64,000 nt of DNA from JARFQW01 sp963842955. Its GTDB lineage: Bacteria > Pseudomonadota > Gammaproteobacteria > Steroidobacterales > XN24. Each line of letters begins with the position of its first letter. The stretch's first letter is position 1. The position numbers and the translations under genes were made by a program. Shown here piece after piece: positions 1-9,126 of this stretch. The notes beneath the pieces were generated by a model that was not told the origin of the DNA, made no database searches, and saw only the letters and a program-made list of their open reading frames with translations. The stretch covers positions 163,432 through 227,431 of the forward strand of contig CAWJIJ010000010.1 of assembly GCA_963842955.1 (NCBI GenBank), written 5' to 3'.

Positions 1-34
1 GGCCGGTACAAGAGCCATCCGCGGGCCAGTGCAC

Positions 35-2290
35 TCATTGCTTGCTCTCCGTTTCTTCGATTGATGTCGATGTCTGGGCCTCGGGGCGGGCCGGCTTGCC
101 GGCCTCTCCTCCCTCCGCCGGCTGCTCCGTATCTTTCGGCGTCAGTCCGATTACGTCTTCCAGGATCGACCAGCGTCTCTGGTGGCGCTGCTCGTCCTCA
201 CCGAGGATCCAGCGCCGGTGCACGGAATCCACGAATCCGGACTTCGTTACCAGTTCCAGCCAGGTGTCGAGAAAGGATTTCATGGACAGATCGCCCGCTG
301 GAAGCCCAAAGGCCACCGGCACCTTCATGTTGCTGCCCCGGGGCACGATGACGGAAAACTTCGGGTAGACCAACGTCCAGGCAGCGCCTGTCTCGGCGCT
401 GAAGGCCAGCGCATCGACGTTCGGCATATCACCGCGCAGGAAGGGCCGGGGCGAGTCGATCTGCACGAATTCGGCATTGAGCAGCCACTCGTGCCGGGCC
501 CCCTGCTCGTAGGTCACCAGTGGCACCGCGATGGTCAGGTCCGTGGCCCGCCGCATGCGCGCGACGTCGGCAAAGCGGTTGCGGTCGTGGTCGCGAACGA
601 TGAACCCGATGGTCTGGTCCACGTAGCTGCGGCTGAAAGCAAACCGCTCGGCCCGCTCCGCCGTCACCACGATGCCGCCGACCAAGACATCGATTTGGCC
701 GCTGGCCAGCGCTGGACCCAGGCTCTCCCAGTCCAGACGAACGACCGACAGGGACACGTTGAGCTGGCGAGCCAGGGCATGCATCAGCTCCATATCGAAA
801 CCCACGACGTCGCCCGCATCGTTGCGAAATGCATAGGGCAAGCGGTCGCTCAGATAGCCGACCCGCAGCTCGCCCCGCTCACGGATCACCTCCATGCGCG
901 GGCGCTGGCGGTCGGCCTCGGACAGAGGCGGCAGCGAATCATGGTGCTTCACCTCAACGGTGGGGCCGAGAAGCTGCATGGTCACGAACGACTGATAGCC
1001 CGTGTATTCATAGGGGATCAGATGGGTCTGCACGAAGCCCAGCGCGAGCATCAGCCCGCAAGCCAGGGCCGCGCTCAGCCCGGCCACCTGGAACATGCGC
1101 GACCACTTCAAACCGCCGGCAATCGCGACGGATCCCAGCAGACAGATCGTGACCCCGTGCATGGCCGCAAGCGCCGTGGCGAAACGGGCCGTAATGACGC
1201 TGCCCAACAGGTATAGCTGGAAGAGGTCCGTCGGGAGACGAAAGAAATCCAGCATGAAGGGCAAGGCGACCGCCATGGTGCCGAAGGCCGACAGGGCGCC
1301 CACGACGGTGAAGGTCGGATACTGGGCGGGTGTCAGGGAGGATCCGGAAAACCAGGCCGCGAACAAAATGAAGGCAAGCCCCAGCAGCGTGCCGGCGCTG
1401 GGAAAACTGTAGGCGGTTGGCGCCAGGACCTCGACCGTGGACTCCACCTCGTCGCCCTGGATGTCCTTTTCCTTGAGTAGCGCCATGCAGCGTTCGACGA
1501 TCATGGGAATCACGACAAGCACGGTCCCCACGGCGAAGGCCGTCAGCATCGGCAGTCTGGCCAGACGCAGGACCTCCCGATAGCTCAGCGGCGTGGCCCA
1601 GGCCACCAGCGCCGGCAGGGTGAAAAGGCTCAGCACCGACCAGGCGCCCAGGTAGGTCCAGAGATAAACCTGCAGTCGGCCAAGCTCCTCCAGCCGCAAG
1701 GTGCCGGCGGCGGCCGCGGATATGGCGAAGATTCCCAGGGGCGCCAGGCGGGCGACAAAGGACGCAATCTTCATCAACGCCTGGCCCAGGTTGTCCAGGC
1801 CCCGCAGCAGCCCGGCCTTGTCAGGGACCGCGATCAGCGCAAGACCGACGCAGACGGCGAACACCACCACGGCCGGCACGATGGTATTGGCAAGCGAATA
1901 GAACGGGTTCGCGGGCAGATACAGGGTCATGGGATCGAAGGGCGCCGTCTCGCCCACCAGGCTTGTCGAAAAAAACGTGGCCGAGGTCCACTCCGGGTAG
2001 GCCAGCGGGATAAAAGTCATCACCACGAGCGTGGTGCCCCAGATAAAGAGAATCAGCAAACCGCTTATACTGCCAATGCGCCGGGCCATGGACGCGTCCA
2101 GCCGGCCCAGACCGCCGATCAGCGAGACCAGAATGTAGGGCAGCACCGTCATCTGCAGCAGCTTGATATAGATGTCGCCGCCGACGGACAGAAAGCCCAC
2201 GCGCTCGCCGAAGAACAGGCCCGTAACGATTCCGAGCACCAGACCCGCGACGACCTTGCCGAAAGCGCTGAGCTTGGGAATGAACCTCAT
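35..2290 (-). CDS. Dicarboxylate/amino acid:cation symporter fused to a periplasmic solute-binding domain
   Basis: 751 aa. Residues about 1-425 are a multi-span membrane protein of the DAACS (GltP/DctA, SLC1-like) type. Residues about 460-705 form an SBP_bac_3 type amino-acid-binding domain, recognisable from the order ERGELRVGY, PYAFRN, GFDMELMHALA, LASGQIDVLVGG and a C-terminal helix ending SVHRRWILG. The tail is low complexity. Probable role is uptake of an organic acid or amino acid with cations, the binding domain facing the periplasm. SBP_bac_3 proteins normally serve ABC transporters, so the fusion is unusual. Substrate cannot be told from sequence. Confidence 0.85.
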   Translation of the reverse strand: MRFIPKLSAFGKVVAGLVLGIVTGLFFGERVGFLSVGGDIYIKLLQMTVLPYILVSLIGGLGRLDASMARRIGSISGLLILFIWGTTLVVMTFIPLAYPEWTSATFFSTSLVGETAPFDPMTLYLPANPFYSLANTIVPAVVVFAVCVGLALIAVPDKAGLLRGLDNLGQALMKIASFVARLAPLGIFAISAAAAGTLRLEELGRLQVYLWTYLGAWSVLSLFTLPALVAWATPLSYREVLRLARLPMLTAFAVGTVLVVIPMIVERCMALLKEKDIQGDEVESTVEVLAPTAYSFPSAGTLLGLAFILFAAWFSGSSLTPAQYPTFTVVGALSAFGTMAVALPFMLDFFRLPTDLFQLYLLGSVITARFATALAAMHGVTICLLGSVAIAGGLKWSRMFQVAGLSAALACGLMLALGFVQTHLIPYEYTGYQSFVTMQLLGPTVEVKHHDSLPPLSEADRQRPRMEVIRERGELRVGYLSDRLPYAFRNDAGDVVGFDMELMHALARQLNVSLSVVRLDWESLGPALASGQIDVLVGGIVVTAERAERFAFSRSYVDQTIGFIVRDHDRNRFADVARMRRATDLTIAVPLVTYEQGARHEWLLNAEFVQIDSPRPFLRGDMPNVDALAFSAETGAAWTLVYPKFSVIVPRGSNMKVPVAFGLPAGDLSMKSFLDTWLELVTKSGFVDSVHRRWILGEDEQRHQRRWSILEDVIGLTPKDTEQPAEGGEAGKPARPEAQTSTSIEETESKQ

Positions 2291-2497
2291 GAAATTCGTT
2301 CTGTTACTGACGTTTCCGGACCACAGTCTAACCCAGCCGGTACTGGCCGAAAGCCACGCCGAATCCGTTTGCTGGCGCCACGACCCTTGTGTGCAAGACT
2401 CGGGGTTCGGGCAACCGTTTCGGTATGCTGGACGAAAGATCCCGTACGCTGCTCTGTCGCGCAGCAGGTTCCGCGGCCAACGAGGTAGATACCGACC

Positions 2498-3616
2498 ATG
2501 ACGAACAGTAGAGCGCTACGGATACTCCTCCTGGCCCTGGCGGCAACGTGCGCCTCGGCCTGCGCATCCCCGGACGTGGACCGGCCCTTTACGGCGACGT
2601 CTCACGGCGAGTTCGGGAAGCCCTGGGCCATGGCCTTCCTGCCCGACGGCCGACTCCTGGTTACCGAAAAGCCGGGCCGGCTTTTGCTCGTCGACCCCGC
2701 TGGCGGTAACGCCCGTGCCATCGTGGGCGTACCCGACGTGGACTACGGCGGCCAGGGCGGCCTGGGGGACGTCGCCCTGCATCCGGGCTTTGGCGACAAC
2801 GGCCTCGTCTACCTCAGCTACGCGGAAGCCGGTGGCGACGATACCCGGGGGGCCGCCATCGCCCGCGGGCGGCTGGACCTTTCGGGCGAGGACGGGGCGA
2901 TCTCCGACCTCGAGGTGATCTGGCGGCAGGTCCCGAAAACCACTGGCAAGGGGCACTATGGCCACCGCCTCCGGTTCTCGCCCGACGGCTATCTCTTCAT
3001 CACCTCCGGCGACCGCCAGAAGTTCGATCCGGCCCAGGACATGGACGGCAACCTGGGGAAGATCCTCCGCCTGCGGGACGACGGATCGGTACCGGACGAC
3101 AATCCCTTCGCGGATCGCGGAGGGGTAACGGCCGAGATCTGGTCCCTGGGCCACCGCAACCCGCTCGGCTTCGATTTCGACGCCGACGGGCGGCTCTGGA
3201 ACACCGAGATGGGCCCGGAAGGAGGCGACGAGCTGAACCTGGTTCTGCGGGGAGAAAATTACGGCTATCCGATCGTCTCCAACGGAGACCATTACGACGG
3301 ACGCCAGATCCCGGACCATGACACCCGGCCGGAGTTCGAGGCTCCCAAGCTCTGGTGGACGCCGGTCATTTCTCCCGGCGATTTCATGTTCTACTCCGGC
3401 TCCCTGTTCCCCGACTGGCAAGGAGACGGTTTCGCCGCCGGCCTGTCTTCGAAGGCCGTGGTCAGAATCGAGATCGAGGGAGACACGGCAGTCGAGGCCG
3501 AGCGTTTCGAGATGGGGAAGCGCATCCGTGCCCTCCGGCAAGGACCTGACGGAGCCATCTGGCTGCTTGAGGACGGCGACGCGGGACGCCTGCTCGAACT
3601 CCGGCCACGCAGCTGA
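2498..3616 (+). CDS. PQQ-dependent aldose sugar dehydrogenase family protein
   Basis: 372 aa soluble beta-propeller of the glucose/sorbosone dehydrogenase (YliI/Asd) family. The N-terminus is a signal peptide with Cys in a lipobox-like stretch (ATCASAC), so a periplasmic or outer-membrane lipoprotein is likely. Family landmarks are GKPWAMAFLPDGRLLVTEK near the start, GGQGGLGDVALHPGF, HYGHRLRFSPDGYL, SLGHRNPLGFDF and MGPEGGDELN. Members oxidise free aldoses with PQQ; the substrate here is unknown. A GAGGT ribosome site lies upstream of the ATG. It is monocistronic and ends at a strong hairpin. Confidence 0.9.
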   Translation: MTNSRALRILLLALAATCASACASPDVDRPFTATSHGEFGKPWAMAFLPDGRLLVTEKPGRLLLVDPAGGNARAIVGVPDVDYGGQGGLGDVALHPGFGDNGLVYLSYAEAGGDDTRGAAIARGRLDLSGEDGAISDLEVIWRQVPKTTGKGHYGHRLRFSPDGYLFITSGDRQKFDPAQDMDGNLGKILRLRDDGSVPDDNPFADRGGVTAEIWSLGHRNPLGFDFDADGRLWNTEMGPEGGDELNLVLRGENYGYPIVSNGDHYDGRQIPDHDTRPEFEAPKLWWTPVISPGDFMFYSGSLFPDWQGDGFAAGLSSKAVVRIEIEGDTAVEAERFEMGKRIRALRQGPDGAIWLLEDGDAGRLLELRPRS

Positions 3617-3662
3617 TGCCGACACCGGGTCTGCACCCGGCGTAAGCAGCCCCAAATACAGC

Positions 3663-3694
3663 GGTGCCGGCGCAGCGAGGGCCCCGCCGGCACC
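3663..3694. terminator. Hairpin terminator between convergent genes
   Basis: Perfect 10-bp inverted repeat, GGTGCCGGCG at 3663-3672 and CGCCGGCACC at 3685-3694, with a 12-nt loop. It sits between the sugar dehydrogenase and the convergent small gene at 3752. There is no clear T-run, so it may act in both directions or only pause transcription. Confidence 0.55.
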
Positions 3695-3751
3695 CGGTGC
3701 TCTGTTCGCATCTGCGCCGGGCCCGTTTCGGCCCGGCGCAACCGTACAGCG

Positions 3752-4063
3752 TTACTGGCTGGATGCGGCCTTCAGCTTTGCGACGACTTCGGCGCACTCA
3801 GCATCGCCAACCGGCGGGCCGGCTTCTGGCGGCGCGTCTGCGGAAGCAATCTGCCGGCCTGCGGCCCGCAGGAGGTCCTCCACCTGTTCGGACGTGATGT
3901 AGCCCTGCTCCTTCGCCGCCTCTGCGGTGAGGCAGGCGCCGGCCTGGAGTCCGGTCGCTATGCCGACGCCTGCGCCGATCCCCGTCATCAATCCCGACGC
4001 CAGGATAAAACTGACGATGCCTCCCACCACGAAGCCGAGCAGAACCAGAAAAAACGATTTCAT
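3752..4063 (-). CDS. Small membrane or exported protein of unknown function
   Basis: 103 aa beginning MKSFFLVLLGF. A hydrophobic, glycine-rich N-terminal half (about residues 4-45, with GIGAGVGIATGLQAG) is followed by a polar C-terminus with two Cys and a short helix EQVEDLLRAAGRQ. This start is preferred over an ATG 28 codons upstream because AAGGA stands just before it. The C-terminal part resembles a short YgdI/SHOCT-like region, but no family is recognised with confidence. Confidence 0.6.
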   Translation of the reverse strand: MKSFFLVLLGFVVGGIVSFILASGLMTGIGAGVGIATGLQAGACLTAEAAKEQGYITSEQVEDLLRAAGRQIASADAPPEAGPPVGDAECAEVVAKLKAASSQ

Positions 4064-4369
4064 TTCCTTACCCCCATTTCGATAAATCAGCCAGGCAAGC
4101 CACGCGAAACCCCGGAGCTTGCTGGATACTGGGCGACAAATATACACACATCAGGCTTGGGTGGCTTTCATCTTTCCGGCCGCAGTGAAGCACCGGCCGA
4201 AGGTAAACCAGCGGCCGCATTTCAATGCCCGACTGGATCACGCCTGATCGAGGAACTCCCAAGCGTGAGCTGTTAGGACCAGGCAATTTTGACACCGGTC
4301 CCGATGTGAACAGCTATTCTTGGTTGGATACCGCTTCGTTGTTCTGACAGGGTTCTCAGAAGGGTGTAA

Positions 4370-4898
4370 TTGACGGAATCACCTTCTCTCCATTGGACGG
4401 CAGCGGTGGTCGTCGCGGCGCTGGCCATCAGCGCAGTGGCCCTCACTGGTGCCGTGTCCGCCTCTCACAAGTCCCATCACCACATTGACAAGCAAGGACA
4501 GCTACACGGAGCAGGAATTCGAGCGGGGCCACAAGAATGGCTTGTTCATGCATCGTTGCGAGAACTACACTAATGCCGAATTCGACATCGACGGCTACCG
4601 CTCCGCGGTCGAGCAGCGCGACCATGACAGCTCCCACCGTCAACACTCCGGTCACCATGATTGCGGCTACCGCAAGGTCCACGACTACGAGTTCACGAGC
4701 CTCGCCGGCTGGCGGCGCGAACCGGCCAACGATAAGATGAGCGACTTGGGATTCAGGGACGTGGACGACTTCAAGGAAGTCAACACCCGCTACCGGACCG
4801 GGTACATCCGTTCCACAGGACAGTGCGTGCAGGGCACTTATGCCAACAGCAGCCTCGTGTCCATGAACGACATCCGGACTCACCCGGCCTGTCGCTAG
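4370..4898 (+). pseudogene. Truncated, frameshifted copy of the exported repeat-domain protein encoded at 54564
   Basis: Two reading frames together match the 277-aa protein at 54564-55397. The first frame gives a hydrophobic stretch then SASHKSHHH (paralog: AASHKSHHH). Near 4485-4500 the match moves one frame over and continues with EQEFERGHKNG, YRKVHDYEF, RREPANDKM and a C-terminus MNDIRTHPACR (paralog: MNDIRQHPACR). The signal peptide and first domain of the paralog are missing, and the first frame has only a TTG start. A decayed duplicate is the best reading; a single sequencing error would not explain the missing 5' half. Confidence 0.7.
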
Positions 4899-5048
4899 TT
4901 CAGGGTCCGGGTTCGTGAACCAGTCCGGAATCCGGCACGGAATCAGTCGTCGAACTGTTCTGAGTACTTCGCTCCCGACCTGACCCGCGCGGGCATGACA
5001 AGGTCTGACTCGATCAATTTGGAATCAATACGAAAAGGAGACGCCACC

Positions 5049-5360
5049 ATGGCCAACCGTGAAACCGTTCAGAAGGAAATCGAAGCGAAAATCGCCGAGG
5101 GCGAGGTCACCGTCGCCAAGCTCAAGGAAAAAGTGAGCGAGGCCGGTGACGACGCCGGCAAGGACATGTCCGAGGCCCTGACCAAGTCCGAGGAGATGCT
5201 GGACAAGGCCCGATCGAAGATGCGCGAGCTGGCCGATGCCACCGACGAAGAGTTCGAGGAGAAATGGAACAGCGCCAAGGAAACCTGGCATGCCCTGAGC
5301 AACGACATGGAGCGAGGCTGGGCCGATCTTGGCGACCGCCTCAAGAAATTCTTCAGCTGA
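5049..5360 (+). CDS. Small coiled-coil hypothetical protein
   Basis: 103 aa, highly charged, predicted almost wholly alpha-helical with heptad-like spacing (AKLKEKVSEAGDDAG, KSEEMLDKARSKM) and a C-terminal DLGDRLKKFF. AAAGGAG lies 8 nt before this ATG, which therefore replaces an in-frame ATG 18 codons upstream. No signal peptide or membrane span. It resembles small stress-related, apolipophorin- or CsbD-like helical proteins in composition only; function unknown. A strong hairpin follows the stop. Confidence 0.75.
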   Translation: MANRETVQKEIEAKIAEGEVTVAKLKEKVSEAGDDAGKDMSEALTKSEEMLDKARSKMRELADATDEEFEEKWNSAKETWHALSNDMERGWADLGDRLKKFFS

Positions 5361-5380
5361 ACAGCCCTCGGCACGAACGC

Positions 5381-5409
5381 AACGGGCCGCTCCGGAAGGG
5401 CGGCCCGTT
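5381..5409 (+). terminator. Hairpin terminator after the coiled-coil gene
   Basis: Perfect 10-bp inverted repeat, AACGGGCCGC at 5381-5390 and GCGGCCCGTT at 5400-5409, with a 9-nt loop, 20 nt after the stop codon. There is no long T-tract after the stem. Confidence 0.6.
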
Positions 5410-5544
5410 GGCTATCTGCCGGGGCGATAAGGGGAACAAGGTGACTCGAAGATCAGCAGGCATAGCTGCAAGAATCAGAAAGTAGCCGACAGGTGCTTCT
5501 CCGCCGGGGCCCGAACCGTCGCTTTCGCCATCCTCCTCGGAGCC

Positions 5545-6672
5545 ATGTCCGCCTGCTCCCCGGGCGATTCGCCCGCGCCCTCCTCCCCGGCATCCGAGGA
5601 GGCGCGGAACGCCGAAGAGAATGCGGCGTCTCCACCATCGACGGACCCAGCAGACGTTACGCCCGCCTTGCCGGAGCTGGCCGGCACTTCCTGGCGGCTC
5701 GTCGAGATCCAGTCCATGGACGACAGCGTGTACGCACCGGACGACCCCTCGTCCTATACGCTCTCCTTCGGTGCTGACGGAACGGCGCTGGTGCGCTCGG
5801 ACTGCAACCGGGGCACCGGCTCATGGGACTCGGCCTCTTCCGGCCAACTGACCTTCGGCCCCATGGCGACCACCAAGGCCCTGTGTCCGCCGGGATCGAT
5901 GGACGAGCGGTTCGTAGCGCAGTTTCCGTGGGTGCGGAGCTATGTCCTGAAGGACGGTCACCTGTTTCTGGCCACGATGGCTGATGGCGCCATTATCGAA
6001 TTCGAGCCCCTGCCGGAGGCGGTTGCCGCGGCAACCGTGCTCGGAGAGGACATCGAGGCAGAGGATGCGAGTCAGATGCAACAGGCGATCCTTCAGCGTC
6101 TGTTTGCGAAATATGCTGCCGAGAAGCAGATAGCGGCAACACCCGGGGAGATTGACGCGTTCGAGGCAAACCTGGATCGCATGAAGGCCGAGGACCAGGC
6201 GGCCAGGGCGCAGCGGATTGCCGACATCGACCAGCGGCTGGCCCGGGAAAACCTTGAGGGGGCAGAACGATCGGCGCTGGATGCTGAACGGACCCAGGAG
6301 GCCGAGCTGCTGGCCAGCCTCGAAGACGACTCGAGTCTCTCGGCTGAGGAGGCAGGACAGGTCCGGGCCATGCGCGAGCAAATGGCGAAGTCCATCATCG
6401 AACAATGGAAGCTGAACAAGGCACTCTACGAGCAGTACGGCGGGCGGATCATTTTCCAGCAACTAGGCCCCGAGCCCCTGGATGCGTACCGGCAGTTCCT
6501 TCAGGAGCGGCAGGCCGCGGGGGATTTCGTCATCCATGAATCCAGCTTTGAACCCGAGTTCTGGCGTTATTTTACCGACGACTCCCTGCATTCGTTCATG
6601 GATCCCGGTAGCGAGGAAGAGGCCCGGGCGTTCGCGGCGCCACCCTGGGGAAAAGCGGATACGGCGAGTTGA
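5545..6672 (+). CDS. META-domain lipoprotein with a helical C-terminal region
   Basis: 375 aa from the first ATG. Residues about 35-155 form a META/HslJ-like domain (LAGTSWRLVEI, YTLSFGADGTALVRSDCNRGTG, VRSYVLKDGHLFLATMADG). Residues about 170-290 are a long charged helix region and the C-terminus resembles a SurA/PPIase-like chaperone helix (GRIIFQQLGPEPLDAYRQFL). In the same frame upstream of the ATG, from about 5490, lies a signal-peptide-like stretch running into AMSAC, a plausible lipobox, but no ATG, GTG or TTG opens it before the TAA at 5428. The start has therefore probably been lost or shifted. A fragment of a second copy is at 55437. Confidence 0.75.
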   Translation: MSACSPGDSPAPSSPASEEARNAEENAASPPSTDPADVTPALPELAGTSWRLVEIQSMDDSVYAPDDPSSYTLSFGADGTALVRSDCNRGTGSWDSASSGQLTFGPMATTKALCPPGSMDERFVAQFPWVRSYVLKDGHLFLATMADGAIIEFEPLPEAVAAATVLGEDIEAEDASQMQQAILQRLFAKYAAEKQIAATPGEIDAFEANLDRMKAEDQAARAQRIADIDQRLARENLEGAERSALDAERTQEAELLASLEDDSSLSAEEAGQVRAMREQMAKSIIEQWKLNKALYEQYGGRIIFQQLGPEPLDAYRQFLQERQAAGDFVIHESSFEPEFWRYFTDDSLHSFMDPGSEEEARAFAAPPWGKADTAS

Positions 6673-6698
6673 CCGTTGGTCCCACAAGCTCGAGGTGA

Positions 6699-6956
6699 CT
6701 CCGGGCAGCCCGGGCCTTCTGGTTTCCGGCCCACGATTTCCTGAAGGCCATCGAGGCTCGGCTGCGGTCAGCACCCGCCGGTGACATCGTCACCGTCATC
6801 ACCAACACCCTCCGGGACAGCAGCTGCTTCAGCGGCCCCGGAAGCAGCCCGATCGACGCGGTCAACCACGTCATCGTCTGGCCCGTGGTCGACCTGTTCT
6901 CCGCCGGGTCTTCGGTGCCGAGGTTCGATATATACGGATCTGCCAGGTCAGAGTAA
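6699..6956 (+). pseudogene. Gene remnant without a start codon
   Basis: An open stretch with coding-like codon use but no start runs from the TGA ending at 6698 to TAA at 6954-6956. It would read FWFPAHDFLKAIEARLR, then DIVTVITNTLRD and HVIVWPVVDLF. The helix followed by the strand TVITNT faintly recalls a phospholipase D-type core, but no HKD motif is present. It is most likely the 3' end of a lost gene; identity not established. Confidence 0.3.
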
Positions 6957-7034
6957 GGTGGAATGGGGTCGTGGCTGACGAATGATCACTCCAGCCAAAT
7001 AAGAACCCCTGATCACGAAGTATCGGGAGAATCG

Positions 7035-7448
7035 ATGTCTCGACAATATGAAGGCGGATGTCACTGCGGGGCCGTTCGTTACACATGCAACAAGGAACCC
7101 GAGCTGACGTTCTACTGCCACTGCAAGGATTGCCAGAAGACTACCGGCAGCCCTTTCTCCGTCGAACTGATGATCAGGGACGATGGCCTTGAGATCGAAG
7201 GGCCACTCGAATCCTATGTCGTGCAGGGCGACTCCGGAAAACCGGTCACGCGGTGGAACTGCGCCCGCTGCGCCTCCGGTCTGTACCTGGAGTGTGCGGC
7301 GGACCCGGGGTATGTGTTTCTGAAGGCGGGCAGCCTCGATGAGGCGAGCTGGGTCCGGCCGGAAATGCATATCTATACAAGCGCAAAGCAACCCTGGACG
7401 GTGATCCGGGACGACCTGCCCCAATACGAGCGCGCCCCGGATCTGTAA
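7035..7448 (+). CDS. GFA (glutathione-dependent formaldehyde-activating) family zinc protein
   Basis: 137 aa beginning MSRQYEGGCHCGAVRY. The paired cysteine motifs CHCGAV, YCHCKDCQK and CARCASGL form the zinc sites of the GFA/CENP-V fold. The ATG at 7035 has GGGAGA just upstream and places the CHCG motif at the normal distance from the N-terminus. Members are often annotated as glutathione-binding or S-hydroxymethylglutathione synthases, but most have no proven activity. It stands alone. Confidence 0.85.
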   Translation: MSRQYEGGCHCGAVRYTCNKEPELTFYCHCKDCQKTTGSPFSVELMIRDDGLEIEGPLESYVVQGDSGKPVTRWNCARCASGLYLECAADPGYVFLKAGSLDEASWVRPEMHIYTSAKQPWTVIRDDLPQYERAPDL

Positions 7449-7666
7449 GCCGGTCCGCCGATTGACGCACCGTCGGGGCGCTTGCGTTCAAGCCCGCCGT
7501 CAGCCGCGCCACTTGCACCGCGGCCACGTAATGGCCGGCTTCCCGCTGTTCGCGGGCCGCTGACCGGCAGCACCCGGGGTCGAAAGGCCGTCACTGGTGC
7601 GGTTCGGGGCCGTCGCCTAATCTAGGGCGCAGTCCGTTGTCCGTAGCCGCCACCAGGAAAGCGATC

Positions 7667-8926
7667 ATGGTCGTATTTGTCAGCGCTGTCGCCAGCGCCC
7701 TTGTGTTCTCCTTTCTGTGCTCGATTTTCGAGTCTGTACTACTAACGGTGCGTCATGCCCGGGTTGAACAGCTCGTTGAAGAAGGCCGGCGCGCGGGGAG
7801 CCTTCTCCGGGATTTCAAAAGCAACATGGATGCCCCCATCGCGGCCATCCTGATTGTCAACACGGTGGCCCACACCGTTGGCGCCTCGGTGGCCGGTGCG
7901 ACCTACGCCGACGTGTTCGATCCGGAGACCCTCTGGATATTCACGATCGTCTTCACGATCAGCGTGCTGCTCTTCACCGAGATCATCCCCAAGACGCTCG
8001 GGGTGAGTTTCTCCGACCGCCTTGCCGTCCCCGTGGCCTACGGGATCAAGATCATCACCGTGCTGCTGGCCCCGTTCGTGGGAGTAAGCAGCTGGATTTC
8101 ACGGTCGCTGCGGGGGAACCACGACCAGAAAGTCACGTCGATCGAAGAAATCCGGCTTCTGGCCGCCCTCGGACGCGGCGAGGGCAGCGTCGGCCAGCGA
8201 ACGGCGAACATGATCATCGGCGCCTCGCGCCTGAAGCAGTTGCGGGCAAGGGACGTCATGGTCCCGCGACCGGAGGTCACCTTTCTCAGCGCGCAAATGA
8301 ACCGCGACGAGGCCATCGGGATTCTGCGCCGAACCCGCTTCAGCCGCTTTCCCTTTTCCGCCAGCGGGGATCCCGACGAGGCGACAGGCATCGTGCTGGC
8401 CAAGGAACTGCTGCTGGCCCTTGAGGCCCAGAGCGGGGACGAGGTCTCCTGGGACAAGCTGGTGCGCGATCCGCTCGTCGTCCCCCCTTCGCGGCCCGTA
8501 CAGTCCCTGCTGCATGCATTACATGAGTCACGGAGTCACATGTGCCTGGTCATGGACGAATACGGCACGTTTCTGGGCATCGTCACCCACGAAGACCTTC
8601 TCGAGGAGATCGTCGGCGAGATCTATGACGAAACCGACCGGATGCCGGGGGCCCTATGGATCGAAACCCCGGACGGTTTCCGGGCCCGGGCAACCATCGA
8701 CGTACGCAAGGTCTGCGCGGAACTCGGGCTGAAATGGTCCCCCGAGGAAGACTCCGTGACCCTGGGAGGCCTGATCACCGACAAGCTGGAACACATACCC
8801 CGGGTCGGCGACACGGTCTCGTGGCGTGGCTACCGCCTGGAAGTCCTTCGCGCCGGCGAGCGCCGGGCCGAAGAGATTGCCATCACACCCGAGCCGGACG
8901 CGGACAACGGGAGTCCCGCGGCATAA
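7667..8926 (+). CDS. CorC/CNNM-type transporter with DUF21, CBS pair and CorC_HlyC domains
   Basis: 419 aa. The N-terminal 150 residues are a DUF21 membrane domain (TEIIPKTLGVSFSDRLAVP is a family signature). A CBS pair follows (RDVMVPRPEVTFLSA, CLVMDEYGTFLGIVTHEDLLEEIVGEI), then a C-terminal CorC_HlyC domain ending in ITPEPDADNGSPAA. Members are linked to Mg2+/Co2+ efflux or homeostasis. ATG 7667 with AGGAAA 6 nt upstream is preferred over the TTG at 7637. Confidence 0.88.
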   Translation: MVVFVSAVASALVFSFLCSIFESVLLTVRHARVEQLVEEGRRAGSLLRDFKSNMDAPIAAILIVNTVAHTVGASVAGATYADVFDPETLWIFTIVFTISVLLFTEIIPKTLGVSFSDRLAVPVAYGIKIITVLLAPFVGVSSWISRSLRGNHDQKVTSIEEIRLLAALGRGEGSVGQRTANMIIGASRLKQLRARDVMVPRPEVTFLSAQMNRDEAIGILRRTRFSRFPFSASGDPDEATGIVLAKELLLALEAQSGDEVSWDKLVRDPLVVPPSRPVQSLLHALHESRSHMCLVMDEYGTFLGIVTHEDLLEEIVGEIYDETDRMPGALWIETPDGFRARATIDVRKVCAELGLKWSPEEDSVTLGGLITDKLEHIPRVGDTVSWRGYRLEVLRAGERRAEEIAITPEPDADNGSPAA

Positions 8927-9126
8927 CTTGTCCCCGCACCTTGACGGATGCGAAAACGCCCAGAGGCAGGAGCACGTACCGAAGAAGCGCGATACGTGGA
9001 ACAACCGTATTCATTACACACCTGTATTGGTAATGCGGTCATGGCGAGGGCAGCCTGACAGCAGCGCCCCTCGCCTCGGTGACGTCCAAGGCAACCGGTT
9101 TCAACAGGATACGGTCCCCGGCCAGT

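Noticed and set aside
182..1216. Long plus-strand open frame opposite the symporter
   Set aside because: It is the antisense shadow of a well-recognised symporter gene and shows no conserved domain.
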